From UMGS1002 sp964570825 (GTDB lineage Bacteria > Bacillota > Clostridia > Oscillospirales > CAG-272), in assembly GCA_964570825.1 (NCBI GenBank), contig CAZMZJ010000007.1, forward strand, positions 47,624-111,623: a stretch of DNA of 64,000 bases. Direction: 5' to 3'. Below are positions 25,316-33,099 of the stretch, piece by piece; positions within the stretch are counted from its first letter, which is position 1, and the number at the start of each line of letters is the position of its first letter. A program made the position numbers and the translations under genes. The notes below the pieces were generated by a model that was not told the DNA's origin, searched no databases, and saw only the letters and a list, made by a program, of their open reading frames with translations.

Positions 25316-27313
25316 TCACTTCTCTTTTGCAAACTGCGCCTTAATATCCCTTATAAGCAGATCAGTCCTGATAATTGCTCCCGCAGTGTTGAGATGATAG
25401 TCGCTGTTGTAGAAATATTTGCTTTCCATCAGGTAATCACCCGGAGTGGAGATCACTGTGGCGTGAATATATGTCTTGGCGGCGTTCATGTACTGCGTCT
25501 GATACGCGACTGTGCGAGAGTTGTCGTTTGCCGACTCGTAGTTCATCGTCGCAAATGACAGGTAGCATTTCCCGCCTGCCGCCGCAACCATGTCAAGGAC
25601 TCGGTTGAGGTATTTATTGTAGCTTGCGTTTATCAGCGAAACCGAAAAATCTTTTGATTTCACCGACGGAGTGTAAACCTGACCGACCTTGTTCGCTATA
25701 TAATCCCCGTACATATTAACCGTTTCGGACGAATAATCTTCATATGTATTTACGCCTCTCGACTGGCGCGAGGAGTTGAACGACGCGAAGGAGGAGAATA
25801 TTTTTGTGAAATATCTTATGTCAACATATGAGAAGGCGTCATATGCTCCTTCGAATATCTGCCAGAGCGTTGTGTTGACCTCATTGTACCCCCACTGATA
25901 CTGGCTGTTCTCGGGAGCATGGAGCAGTATGTCGCCGCTGTTTATAAAATGCGAAACAACCTCAATGTAAAATACCGCCGGAGTGCTTGCGTTGCAGCCA
26001 TAGTTGACCACCGCGTATTCGTTGTTCAGCCCTTTCATTAACTGTTCCGAAATTATTCCATATGCGCCGTTTGAGCCCGATGTGATCACGAGTTTTTTGC
26101 CCGGCGCGGTGATAAGACGTTCAAACTTTATCTGGTAGTTGCCGTTCCTTGAGGTCATATACCGCGGCGCCTGAACGGCGTTCATATAAAGAGTGCTGAA
26201 ATTTGAGCAGTTCTGATAAAACGAATCGGATATTGACAGCACCGAGTCGCTTAAATAAAGCGTTGTGAAATTGCGGCAGTTCACTACAGCCTTATCTTTG
26301 ACCGTCTGTATGTTTTTTGTAATATACAGCGTTTTGAAATCGCAGTTTGCGAAAGCTCCGGCATCGATTATCGCAACCGGCTTCCCGTCTATCTTTTCGG
26401 GTATCACGACGTTCTCATCGCTTCCGGTGTATCCTGTTATCTGGATTTTGCCGCTGACAGTCTTGTATGTAAACTGCGAGGCATCGGTCTCTTTTATCCA
26501 CTGGGCGTAAAGTTTTTCAACGCCGCTCTCGGGCATGACGATATTCCAGCCGAGCCCGTAATAGCGTCCGCTGCCGTCGGGTTTTGTGTTATATCCGTAA
26601 AGCACATAACCGTCGCGTATAAAGTTTCCGCTGTCAATCAGAGTGTTCGGACAAAGGTAGTGCGAGTCGGCGATTTCAACATAAATAAGATCCATCGACG
26701 AGTTTGCCACTGACCCGCCGTTTGCATTGTATATGACTATCTTGCTGCCCGCCTGGGCGTAATTCGCGTAGTAACGCACATTTGAGCTGACAGTAAATGT
26801 GAATTGCGTGGAATACGATACTATCTCGCCGCCGTTCTTTATATATCCGCCGGTCGAGAAACCGAGAAACATCGAACCGGCGTTTGGTACCGCGGTAAGC
26901 GTTACCTCCGTGCCCTCATACACAGTTCTCTCATCAGTGCTTGACCGGAGCGTTCCGTAGCGCAGATCATATATAGTCTGATATGTATATTTCATGCGCT
27001 TGCGCGAAGAAACATTTACTGTCGCCGGATAATTCACGTTTTCGAGCGTGATGGTTCCGTCCGAGTAGACAGCCCCGCCGCCTACCGAATCGATTAAATA
27101 TTCCGGGTTCACCTCGATGTCAAAGGATGCTGTTCCGCCCGGCTTGACCCTTACAGGGTTGGGACTTTTTATCGTGTAGCCCTCCCCACTGGTCAGCATA
27201 ACCGTGACATACAGATCCTTCGGCTCCTTTACGCCGATATTGCTGCCCTTCACGCACCCGGCGGCAGCCAGCGCCACAAGAATGACAAGAAATACAAAAA
27301 AACGACTTTTCAT
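25316..27313 (-). CDS. Lipoprotein with InlB-type and leucine-rich repeats and a C-terminal SGNH-like domain
   Basis: 665 residues. A signal peptide ends in lipobox AAGC (Cys20). Residues 30-190 contain beta repeats of the InlB B-repeat kind (YEGTEVTLTAVPNAGSMFLGF); 191-272 is a clear Listeria-Bacteroides repeat (VIYNANGG ... LYAQW). Residues 295-380 are LRR_5-like. From about 405 to the end is an SGNH-like domain: LVITSGSNGAYG with Ser413, EYAVVNYGCNAS (432-443), and YNSDYHLNTAG with His640. It is homologous to the SGNH part of the 22046 gene, but the LRR block lies before it. First gene of the MBOAT unit. An ATG four codons upstream (27325) is an alternative start. Confidence 0.78.
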   Translation of the reverse strand: MKSRFFVFLVILVALAAAGCVKGSNIGVKEPKDLYVTVMLTSGEGYTIKSPNPVRVKPGGTASFDIEVNPEYLIDSVGGGAVYSDGTITLENVNYPATVNVSSRKRMKYTYQTIYDLRYGTLRSSTDERTVYEGTEVTLTAVPNAGSMFLGFSTGGYIKNGGEIVSYSTQFTFTVSSNVRYYANYAQAGSKIVIYNANGGSVANSSMDLIYVEIADSHYLCPNTLIDSGNFIRDGYVLYGYNTKPDGSGRYYGLGWNIVMPESGVEKLYAQWIKETDASQFTYKTVSGKIQITGYTGSDENVVIPEKIDGKPVAIIDAGAFANCDFKTLYITKNIQTVKDKAVVNCRNFTTLYLSDSVLSISDSFYQNCSNFSTLYMNAVQAPRYMTSRNGNYQIKFERLITAPGKKLVITSGSNGAYGIISEQLMKGLNNEYAVVNYGCNASTPAVFYIEVVSHFINSGDILLHAPENSQYQWGYNEVNTTLWQIFEGAYDAFSYVDIRYFTKIFSSFASFNSSRQSRGVNTYEDYSSETVNMYGDYIANKVGQVYTPSVKSKDFSVSLINASYNKYLNRVLDMVAAAGGKCYLSFATMNYESANDNSRTVAYQTQYMNAAKTYIHATVISTPGDYLMESKYFYNSDYHLNTAGAIIRTDLLIRDIKAQFAKEK

Positions 27314-27482
27314 TTCCAGTTCCATACCGTTTCTTCAGCATAATAATTCAAGCACCAACCATGTATTTTCAGATATTGCATTATCTGGTGCCCGATTTTG
27401 CTTCAAATGTCTTTTTGCCAGTTTTATATGAGCTGTTTTGTGCATTTCCGACAATATTAGCACTTGTAATATGCCGATGTTA

Positions 27483-27511
27483 AATATAACATACAAATAT
27501 CGCATTGTCAA
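27483..27511 (-). promoter_or_regulatory. Sigma-A promoter of the SGNH/MBOAT unit
   Basis: Minus-strand TTGACA (27511-27506), a 17-base spacer and TATATT (27488-27483). The leader to the lipoprotein start is about 160 bases with no recognised element. Confidence 0.7.
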
Positions 27512-27545
27512 GTATTATAATCCAAAATGCGACGGATTATTTCCT

Positions 27546-28676
27546 TTATGAATTGTTTAGTGCCGAATAAAGCCGGATATAAAGCTCCTCCAGCTTTTGC
27601 GTCATTGCGGCGGCGGTGAAATATTCCTTAAACCTTGCATATGCCGCAGCCCCCATCGAAGCAACCAAGCCGGGACTGCTTTCCAAACGCGTAAGAGCTT
27701 CCATCAGCTTGTGCGCATCGGCGGCAGGATATACAATACCGCTGACACCGTCCTCTATCATATGCGGATTGCCGCCATAATCGCTGACGACCGCAGGTTT
27801 TCCGAGGCTCATGCCCTCGGACAGCGCAAGGCTCGATGTCTCGGTTCCTATGGAACAGTTGACGTTGACGTCGACCGCGTTCATATATGGCGTGACATCT
27901 TCAGCAAACCCGGCAAACGCCACCCTTCCTGCAATTCCAAGCCGCTTTGCCGCAAGTCTGAGTTCCTGGTCAAGGCTTCCCTTTCCAAGCACAAGGACTT
28001 TAAGCCTGCTGTCGCCCGCTTCTGCGGCTTCGGCCAGCGCCAAAAGCAGGTGAATATGACCTTTGCATTTTTCAAGGCGAGCGAAAATTCCGGCCACAAA
28101 ATCCTCCTCAGAAAAGCCGAGTTCCCGACGTATCCTGCGGCGTTCTGCGTCGCCGAGCTTTTCCAGCGGCTCGACGCCGTTTATTATAATCTTTATTTTT
28201 TCTTTTGGTGTTCCGGTATCGGTCAGGTTCTCGGCAGCCGCGTCCGCAACGGCGACAACAGCGGTTGAAAGCGCGCCGTTTATCGCGCCGCAGATTTGCT
28301 TGAACGGGAAAACGCGCATAGCAAGAGGCGGTTTGTACGCGCAGTGCCGAGTGTAAATACGCACCGGCACTCCTAAGACATACGCGGCTATCCGAGCTGA
28401 AAGCGCGCCGTGACAGTGGATTATATCCGGCTTTCCCGCTTTTATTATTTTCATATACTCTCCTGTCGCCTCCAGTTCGAACGACCTGTCTGCGCAGTGC
28501 CTTGTTTCAACGACAGGATAGCCGAGAGAGTTAATTTTCGGTTTTATTTCGCTGCCCTCAGGAAGTACGACCGTAATGTCGAACAAATCGCGGCGGAAAT
28601 GCTTCAGCTGGTTGAGCAGAAGCACCCCCGCTCCGCCGGTGTTTGTGTCAGTGAGCACATGAAAAAGCTTTATCAT
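27546..28676 (-). CDS. GT4 family glycosyltransferase
   Basis: 376 residues with the two-Rossmann GT-B fold. The N-terminal half begins VLTDTNTGGAGVLLLNQL with the glycine-rich acceptor loop. The C-terminal half has AGIFARLEKCKGHIHLLLAL and the nucleotide-sugar motif TETSSLALSEGMSLGKPAVV with the EX7E glutamates. It should add a sugar from a nucleotide donor to a lipid or surface glycan at the cytoplasmic face. It is directly upstream of the acylation locus but has its own promoter, and the locus has another. A shared surface polymer is plausible but only inferred. Confidence 0.9.
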   Translation of the reverse strand: MIKLFHVLTDTNTGGAGVLLLNQLKHFRRDLFDITVVLPEGSEIKPKINSLGYPVVETRHCADRSFELEATGEYMKIIKAGKPDIIHCHGALSARIAAYVLGVPVRIYTRHCAYKPPLAMRVFPFKQICGAINGALSTAVVAVADAAAENLTDTGTPKEKIKIIINGVEPLEKLGDAERRRIRRELGFSEEDFVAGIFARLEKCKGHIHLLLALAEAAEAGDSRLKVLVLGKGSLDQELRLAAKRLGIAGRVAFAGFAEDVTPYMNAVDVNVNCSIGTETSSLALSEGMSLGKPAVVSDYGGNPHMIEDGVSGIVYPAADAHKLMEALTRLESSPGLVASMGAAAYARFKEYFTAAAMTQKLEELYIRLYSALNNS

Positions 28677-28738
28677 CGTTTTGCCCTTTTAGCCTTAAGC
28701 CGTATTTTCAATCTGATTATTTAACTCAAATGCCCGGT

Positions 28739-28767
28739 TTTATAAACAAGCATAGCTTGCAGGGCAA
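28739..28767 (-). promoter_or_regulatory. Probable promoter of the GT4 gene
   Basis: Minus-strand TTGCCC (28767-28762), a 17-base spacer and TATAAA (28744-28739). The -35 overlaps the T-run of the terminator of the upstream repressor gene. AAAGGG precedes the start codon. Confidence 0.5.
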
Positions 28768-28798
28768 AAAAAAGCGGACAGCCAGAATAGCTGTCCGC
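28766..28798 (-). terminator. Terminator of the XRE-S24 gene
   Basis: GCGGACAGC (minus, 28798-28790) pairs with GCTGTCCGC (28782-28774), followed by eight T residues. Confidence 0.85.
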
Positions 28799-28877
28799 CG
28801 GTTGAAGGTTTTTATTTATATAAGATACTATTTTGGCGGCGCATTTCTTTTATTGCGGTTCGGATCCTTCAGACCTT

Positions 28878-29675
28878 TTATTTTTTCTTCAGTTTCCCGA
28901 TCACACGGCCGCCGCAGCGAACTTCAGTAAAATTATTAAGCAGGATGTCGCCATACTCGGGATTGAGCGACACAAGGCGGTCGCCGCCGAATATTTTGAA
29001 GTATCCGCTTCCGTCAAGAATAAACACCGCGGGCTCGCCGACCTCAACTGCGTCGCAGTTCTCCACCAGCAGTATGTCTCCGTCGCGGTATTTCGGCTCC
29101 ATGCTGTTTCCGCTGATGCGAAGAGCGTAATCGGCGTCTGCCGTTTTTTCGTTTCCCGGAATTGTTATCTCCTCCGCGGCGCTATCGTCAAGATATTCGC
29201 CGGGACCTGCGGAAACAGGAAGGCTGTACAGCGGTATCCGGCGCTTTGAAAAGCCCGGTGTGCTGCGCACCGGCGCAAATTTTCCTCTGACCTTCTCTTC
29301 CGGAATTATTTTTGCCTTCGATTCGGAGGCGCTGCGGTATGCCTCAACCGTCAGCCGTTCGGTTTCCTTATCGAGCACAGCATGAAGAATTTCCCTGCCA
29401 TGCCGGTCAAGTTTCCGGTAATCCTCAATAAATCTCATCTCATCAGGTTCAAGCGTATAGTTGTTTGTATTTTCAGGCACGCCGGTGACGATATAATCTA
29501 TAGTGCAATCAAGCGCGTCGCATATCGATACAATATTTGAAAGCTTCGGAGAATCTGAAAACCCGGCAAGTATTTTTGACAAAGTGCTGAGCGGTATTCC
29601 GGTCATTTCCGCAAGCTGCTCGTTTGTTATCTTTTTCTCGCTTTTCAGCGCCTTTATCCTATCAATATAATCCAT
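28878..29675 (-). CDS. XRE-family repressor with S24 (LexA-like) peptidase domain
   Basis: 265 residues. The N-terminal helix-turn-helix (about 5-64: LKSEKKITNEQLAEMTGIP, then STLSKILAG) is of the Cro/C1 type. The C-terminal S24 domain has a Ser-Lys dyad, Ser191 in SGNSMEP and Lys227 in GYFKIF, and a candidate Ala-Gly self-cleavage bond at 156-157 (VSAGPGEYL). Such repressors lose repression by self-cleavage under stress, usually RecA-assisted. No phage genes surround it. It is divergent from a small membrane protein gene, and its promoter region has an inverted pair of TACGGAAA sites. Confidence 0.88.
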   Translation of the reverse strand: MDYIDRIKALKSEKKITNEQLAEMTGIPLSTLSKILAGFSDSPKLSNIVSICDALDCTIDYIVTGVPENTNNYTLEPDEMRFIEDYRKLDRHGREILHAVLDKETERLTVEAYRSASESKAKIIPEEKVRGKFAPVRSTPGFSKRRIPLYSLPVSAGPGEYLDDSAAEEITIPGNEKTADADYALRISGNSMEPKYRDGDILLVENCDAVEVGEPAVFILDGSGYFKIFGGDRLVSLNPEYGDILLNNFTEVRCGGRVIGKLKKK

Positions 29676-29704
29676 ATTTCGCCTCGCTTCGATATTTTTC
29701 TTAT

Positions 29705-29768
29705 TACGGAAACATTATATCACATTTTTTCCTTTTTGTAAAGAGGTTTGCAAAAATATTTTTCCGTA
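29705..29768. repeat. Inverted 8-bp repeat flanking the XRE-S24 promoter
   Basis: TACGGAAA (29705-29712) and its exact reverse complement TTTCCGTA (29761-29768), 56 bp apart centre to centre. The first overlaps the predicted XRE start site; the second lies upstream of both divergent -35 elements. These could be half-sites for autoregulation, but one more exact copy occurs at 25247-25254 in another context, so chance is possible. Confidence 0.35.
29714..29742 (-). promoter_or_regulatory. Sigma-A-like promoter of the XRE-S24 gene
   Basis: Minus-strand TTTACA (29742-29737), a 17-base spacer ending ATGTGA, and TATAAT (29719-29714). Confidence 0.7.
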
Positions 29769-29783
29769 TTTTGAATTTTTCTA

Positions 29784-29812
29784 TTGACAAACGCGAACAC
29801 GCGTGCTATTAT
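29784..29812 (+). promoter_or_regulatory. Sigma-A promoter of the small membrane protein unit
   Basis: TTGACA at 29784-29789, a 17-base spacer and TATTAT at 29807-29812. The leader to the membrane protein ATG is about 165 bases and contains a possible short frame. Confidence 0.75.
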
Positions 29813-29833
29813 TATGTCACAGGACAGGCCCAT

Positions 29834-29929
29834 TTGGAAGACTTCGGTCAGGAAATGGAACCGGGGATGTATTTTCCCGCAAGGTATGATGTATGGAGGA
29901 AAACGCCTGATTCGCCGAAGCAGCAATAA
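29834..29929 (+). CDS. Possible 31-residue leader ORF
   Basis: A short frame from TTG 29834 (or ATG 29855) to TAA 29929, with an AGGACAGG tract five bases before the TTG. The peptide has several aromatic residues and prolines (EPGMYFPARYDVWRKTP), which reads more like a real small protein than random sequence. It begins about 15 bases after the predicted transcription start. No family recognised; start codon uncertain. Confidence 0.25.
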   Translation: MEDFGQEMEPGMYFPARYDVWRKTPDSPKQQ

Positions 29930-29983
29930 ATAAAAATATTGGCTGTCAGACACTGACAAAAGATTCATAAAGGAGGCAGGAGC

Positions 29984-30361
29984 ATGGACGCTTATTTCGG
30001 TGGCATTTCAAATAAAAAGAACAATTACAGAGGCCGGGTTCCGTCCGCATCCGGAGGTTCAATTTCTCCGGCGCTTAAAAACGTCAGCCGCGGTACGGCC
30101 ATACTCCGCGCGTCGGCAATTCGCGCCGGAATCGAAGCGTTTATTGAAAAACTCCTCTGTATTTTAGATGTTATTATCGACGTTATCTCGTCGTCTAAAG
30201 CTATCGCTGTTGTGCGCGCCTCGGTAAGCGTCGTCTGCCTTTTCGCCGTCATAGGCGTCATCGGCGGCATTGAAAGCGGCACCATAAGCTGGGGAACCGG
30301 AATTATTATAGCATTTATTGCCGCGGCCGCAGAAACCGTCTGCATCAGAAAATTCAAATAA
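29984..30361 (+). CDS. Small membrane protein divergent from the XRE-S24 repressor
   Basis: 125 residues. A basic N-terminal region of about 45 residues, an amphipathic middle (IRAGIEAFIEKLLCILDVIID), then two strong membrane segments (about 76-96 and 102-118) separated by a short Gly/Ser loop, ending in RKFK. I do not recognise the family. Translation signals are excellent (AAAGGAGG eight bases before ATG) and the promoter is near consensus, so it is likely well expressed when derepressed. The divergent S24 repressor makes it a candidate stress-induced membrane protein. Confidence 0.7.
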   Translation: MDAYFGGISNKKNNYRGRVPSASGGSISPALKNVSRGTAILRASAIRAGIEAFIEKLLCILDVIIDVISSSKAIAVVRASVSVVCLFAVIGVIGGIESGTISWGTGIIIAFIAAAAETVCIRKFK

Positions 30362-30377
30362 TGACTTCATATATTAA

Positions 30378-30412
30378 CAAATCCCGGCCGCGCGGCCGGG
30401 ATTTGTTTTATT
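30378..30412. terminator. Terminator between the small membrane protein gene and spoIIP
   Basis: AAATCCCGGCCG pairs with CGGCCGGGATTT around two bases, followed by TTGTTTTATTTT on the plus strand. Confidence 0.75.
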
Positions 30413-30422
30413 TTGTGATTTG

Positions 30423-31730
30423 TCATCCGGCTTTCCCTTTTATTATGTCTGCAAGAGCGAGAGCGGCAAGGCGCGCCGCCTCCTTGGCTTCCGACAGCGA
30501 ATTACCGCTGGCTCCAACCTCAAGCAGCATTGACATTGGCGCATACTGCTGATTATACGCCGAGCTTCGCAGATAAACGGGACGTGATATGTTTTCATAC
30601 CTTGTGTTAAGCACGCTGCGCAGCTTCAGCGCGAAGGCGAGATTGTTCTGCCATCCCGGATAGTCTGCGCCGCCGTAGTCGCTGCCGACGACGCACATCA
30701 CCTGCGCCACCGCGTGTCCGTCGATCAGAGTGACCGGACGGATGATCGCGCCGGACGAGGTGGTTATCGAATCCCGGTGGATGTCGATTACGTACTGTAT
30801 CGACGGATATTTTGCAAGATACTCCCGGATGGTGGCGGCGGAGCGGGAATACGAGTCTTTGTAGGATTCGAGGTCGTGCATTACCGTACAGTGAAGCGTT
30901 TTGATGCCGTTGTCATTAAGCACGCCTGCCATAACCGCGCCGACAGCGACTACATTCTTTGTTATGTCGTCTGAACGTGCAAATTCGCCGTCTCCCGAAT
31001 ACGAGATGCTCCCCTCCTCGCTGTACGCCTCGGTGCCGTGGGTATGTATGATCAGCACTACCGGAACCCCGACAGGATAAACCGAAGTATTGATAAAGTT
31101 GAACGCCGGTATCGCCTCCTTCGAATTCAGAAGCGCGCTGATTTTCGGGGCGTATTTTGTATCGTTGTATATGTAAGTCTCTCCGTACGAAACAAGGCTC
31201 ATATCCTTCGGGACAATTGCGGTATGCCCCGGCGGAACAAGCGAATAATCAAAGCTGTAAAGCTCGTCGGAGCTTCCGTATTCGGGAGACGTCGCCTGTG
31301 TTTCGGAAGATATTGCAGCGTTGCCGTTCTCCGCAGCATCGACGCCCGTGTTTTTTCCAAGCGCCTCAAAAAGTTTTTTCAGTAGCGCAAGAAATCCGCC
31401 TTCCGATGCAGTGCCGCTCGTCTGAGCCTCGGCGCCAATTGAGGTTGTTTCATCCGACGCCCCTGTTGTTTCCGACGATGACGAAGAGGTATATTTGCCG
31501 TCGGCTTCACCGCCTGCACTTGGCTGCAAGGACCCGTCTGACTTTTTGAATGCGCCCGAAAAACAACATATGATGAAAACAACCGCAAAAAGAGCGACGC
31601 CGAGTGCTATCGTACTGAAGAACGCCACTCCGCCGCGCTTGACTCGTGCCGCTCCCGTGATTATGCCGCCGCTGCCGTCAGTCAGCCTCTTTGGCTCATC
31701 GCAAAACAGATAAATCCTTTCCTTTTCCAT
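30423..31730 (-). CDS. spoIIP: Stage II sporulation protein P
   Basis: 435 residues. SpoIIP is the peptidoglycan amidase/endopeptidase of the DMP complex that drives engulfment of the forespore. A membrane segment lies at about 28-52. After a Ser/Thr-rich linker comes the catalytic SpoIIP domain with VVLIIHTHGTEAY and YVIDIHRDSITT, whose His and Glu/Asp bind zinc. It follows gpr by 95 bases, the usual gpr-spoIIP order in endospore formers. The start is ambiguous: ATG 31730 (GGAGG 12 bases upstream) or TTG 31739. Confidence 0.95.
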   Translation of the reverse strand: MEKERIYLFCDEPKRLTDGSGGIITGAARVKRGGVAFFSTIALGVALFAVVFIICCFSGAFKKSDGSLQPSAGGEADGKYTSSSSSETTGASDETTSIGAEAQTSGTASEGGFLALLKKLFEALGKNTGVDAAENGNAAISSETQATSPEYGSSDELYSFDYSLVPPGHTAIVPKDMSLVSYGETYIYNDTKYAPKISALLNSKEAIPAFNFINTSVYPVGVPVVLIIHTHGTEAYSEEGSISYSGDGEFARSDDITKNVVAVGAVMAGVLNDNGIKTLHCTVMHDLESYKDSYSRSAATIREYLAKYPSIQYVIDIHRDSITTSSGAIIRPVTLIDGHAVAQVMCVVGSDYGGADYPGWQNNLAFALKLRSVLNTRYENISRPVYLRSSAYNQQYAPMSMLLEVGASGNSLSEAKEAARLAALALADIIKGKAG

Positions 31731-31825
31731 AGCAATCAAACGCCTCCGCGCGAAGTTTTACGGGCATAACGTCACTGTATTGTCTGCCCGATGTTCGATT
31801 ATATGCCGCGCCAGAGGTTTATATG

Positions 31826-32713
31826 TCATTCCGCGGTAAAAGCCATGCCGATTGAACGCGCAAGAAGAACCGCGACTTTTTTCATTATTATGTCGCTCTC
31901 CTTCGGCGACACGAAAAATTCACGCCCCTCATCGAGAACACGGCGCAGATCGTCGCTAATTTTATCAATTCCCGCCTTTGAAAGTGCGTCGTAAACAAGA
32001 GTGGATGAATCAACGACGGTCGGCACGCCGATGGCCAGCACGGGAGCTCCGACCGTATCCCGGCATATGGATTTGCGGTTGTTGCCGATTCCCGATCCGG
32101 GATTGATTCCGTTGTCCGAGAGCTGTATCGTTGTGGCGAGCCGTGAAACCGAGCGAGCCGCAAGCGCGTCAATCGCGATTATCAAATCCGGCTCCGCGTT
32201 CTCGGCCGCTCCCCTTACCAGCTCTACTGTCTCGATCCCGGTCTGCCCCAGCACTCCCGGAGAAAGAGCTGATATCTCGCACGTACCAAGCTGATTGTAA
32301 ATGTCGGGAACCAGCGTGTGCAGATGCCGCGTAACTTCAATCCGCTTTACCGTTTCAGGACCGATAGCGTCGGGAGTGATTTCAGAGTTTCCGAGCCCTG
32401 CGACAAGAACCCCGAAGTCCCCGTCAAGCCGCTTGCCGCACATTTCCTTCGCCATGCGCTTCAGCTCATCAGAAATAACCCTGCCGACCTCGTCGGTTCT
32501 CGCGTCATCCATATCCCATATTTTCCCGCAGGATATGGTTATATAGCTTCCTTCAGGCTTTCCATACGCCTCGGCTCCCTCCCGGCTCAGAATATCAAGC
32601 CTTGTTACTCCGCATCCTCCGCGTTCTTCCTCCTTAACTTTCGCTCCCTTGCCGCTGTATCCTCCGCCGCACTCGACGGCAAGATCCGAATGCGCGTATT
32701 CCCGGTCGTTCAT
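31826..32713 (-). CDS. gpr: GPR endopeptidase (spore protease)
   Basis: 295 residues from ATG 32713, where GGAGG lies six bases upstream; an in-frame extension of 51 codons lacks support. GPR degrades small acid-soluble spore proteins during germination. The opening NDREYAHSDLAVECG matches the N-terminal propeptide region, and VAGLGNSEITPDAIGPE and GINPGSGIGNNR are conserved blocks of this aspartic-type protease. In B. subtilis gpr is transcribed by sigma-F and sigma-G; I could not place a convincing promoter of that type here. Confidence 0.95.
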   Translation of the reverse strand: MNDREYAHSDLAVECGGGYSGKGAKVKEEERGGCGVTRLDILSREGAEAYGKPEGSYITISCGKIWDMDDARTDEVGRVISDELKRMAKEMCGKRLDGDFGVLVAGLGNSEITPDAIGPETVKRIEVTRHLHTLVPDIYNQLGTCEISALSPGVLGQTGIETVELVRGAAENAEPDLIIAIDALAARSVSRLATTIQLSDNGINPGSGIGNNRKSICRDTVGAPVLAIGVPTVVDSSTLVYDALSKAGIDKISDDLRRVLDEGREFFVSPKESDIIMKKVAVLLARSIGMAFTAE

Positions 32714-33099
32714 ACATTTCCTCCGTTTATGCCAGAAACTCCGCCGAGCTGCGGACATAGGACGTGCTTCTCCCGCATATGCCGGCTTCTTTTTATTAGT
32801 ATTGTCACAAAAAGCATAATATTGCACAATTATTTTCATCAGTATTGCTTTTTTTGCATTTATCATTTATAATGAAGTATCAGGTACCGGACAAAACTCC
32901 GTTTCATGTTTGCATGAAAATCTGCCATGTATAAATTGCATAGTTATTTTCTTTCAATATTGTGCAAGTATCCGAAACTTTTTTCAGCGTTCCGATATTG
33001 ATTGATAAATATTTATTTTGATGCTATAATAAACAGAGCAATGTTGTTTTATCCGGTAATCTCGATTTTTCTTTTTGCACGAGGAGGATATACCCAATT
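32714..33099. other. Intergenic region between divergent gpr and the oligopeptide-binding protein gene
   Basis: 386 bases of AT-rich sequence. It contains the promoter at 33002-33030 for the plus-strand gene. TTGCACAAT near 32822 and its reverse complement ATTGTGCAA near 32958 form a loose inverted pair that may be chance. No gene, RNA or forespore-type promoter could be supported. Confidence 0.4.
33002..33030 (+). promoter_or_regulatory. Sigma-A promoter of the oligopeptide-binding lipoprotein gene
   Basis: TTGATA at 33002-33007, a 17-base spacer ending GATGC, and TATAAT at 33025-33030. GAGGAGG lies before the ATG at 33100. Confidence 0.75.

Noticed and set aside
29624..29833. Longer reading frame running through the XRE-S24 promoter into the small leader ORF
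   Set aside because: It would run across the divergent repressor's start and promoter, and begins upstream of the predicted plus-strand transcription start.
32815..32965. Inverted TTGCACAAT/ATTGTGCAA pair as an operator
   Set aside because: Nine bases spaced over 130 bases in AT-rich DNA is within chance expectation and it does not overlap a promoter element.
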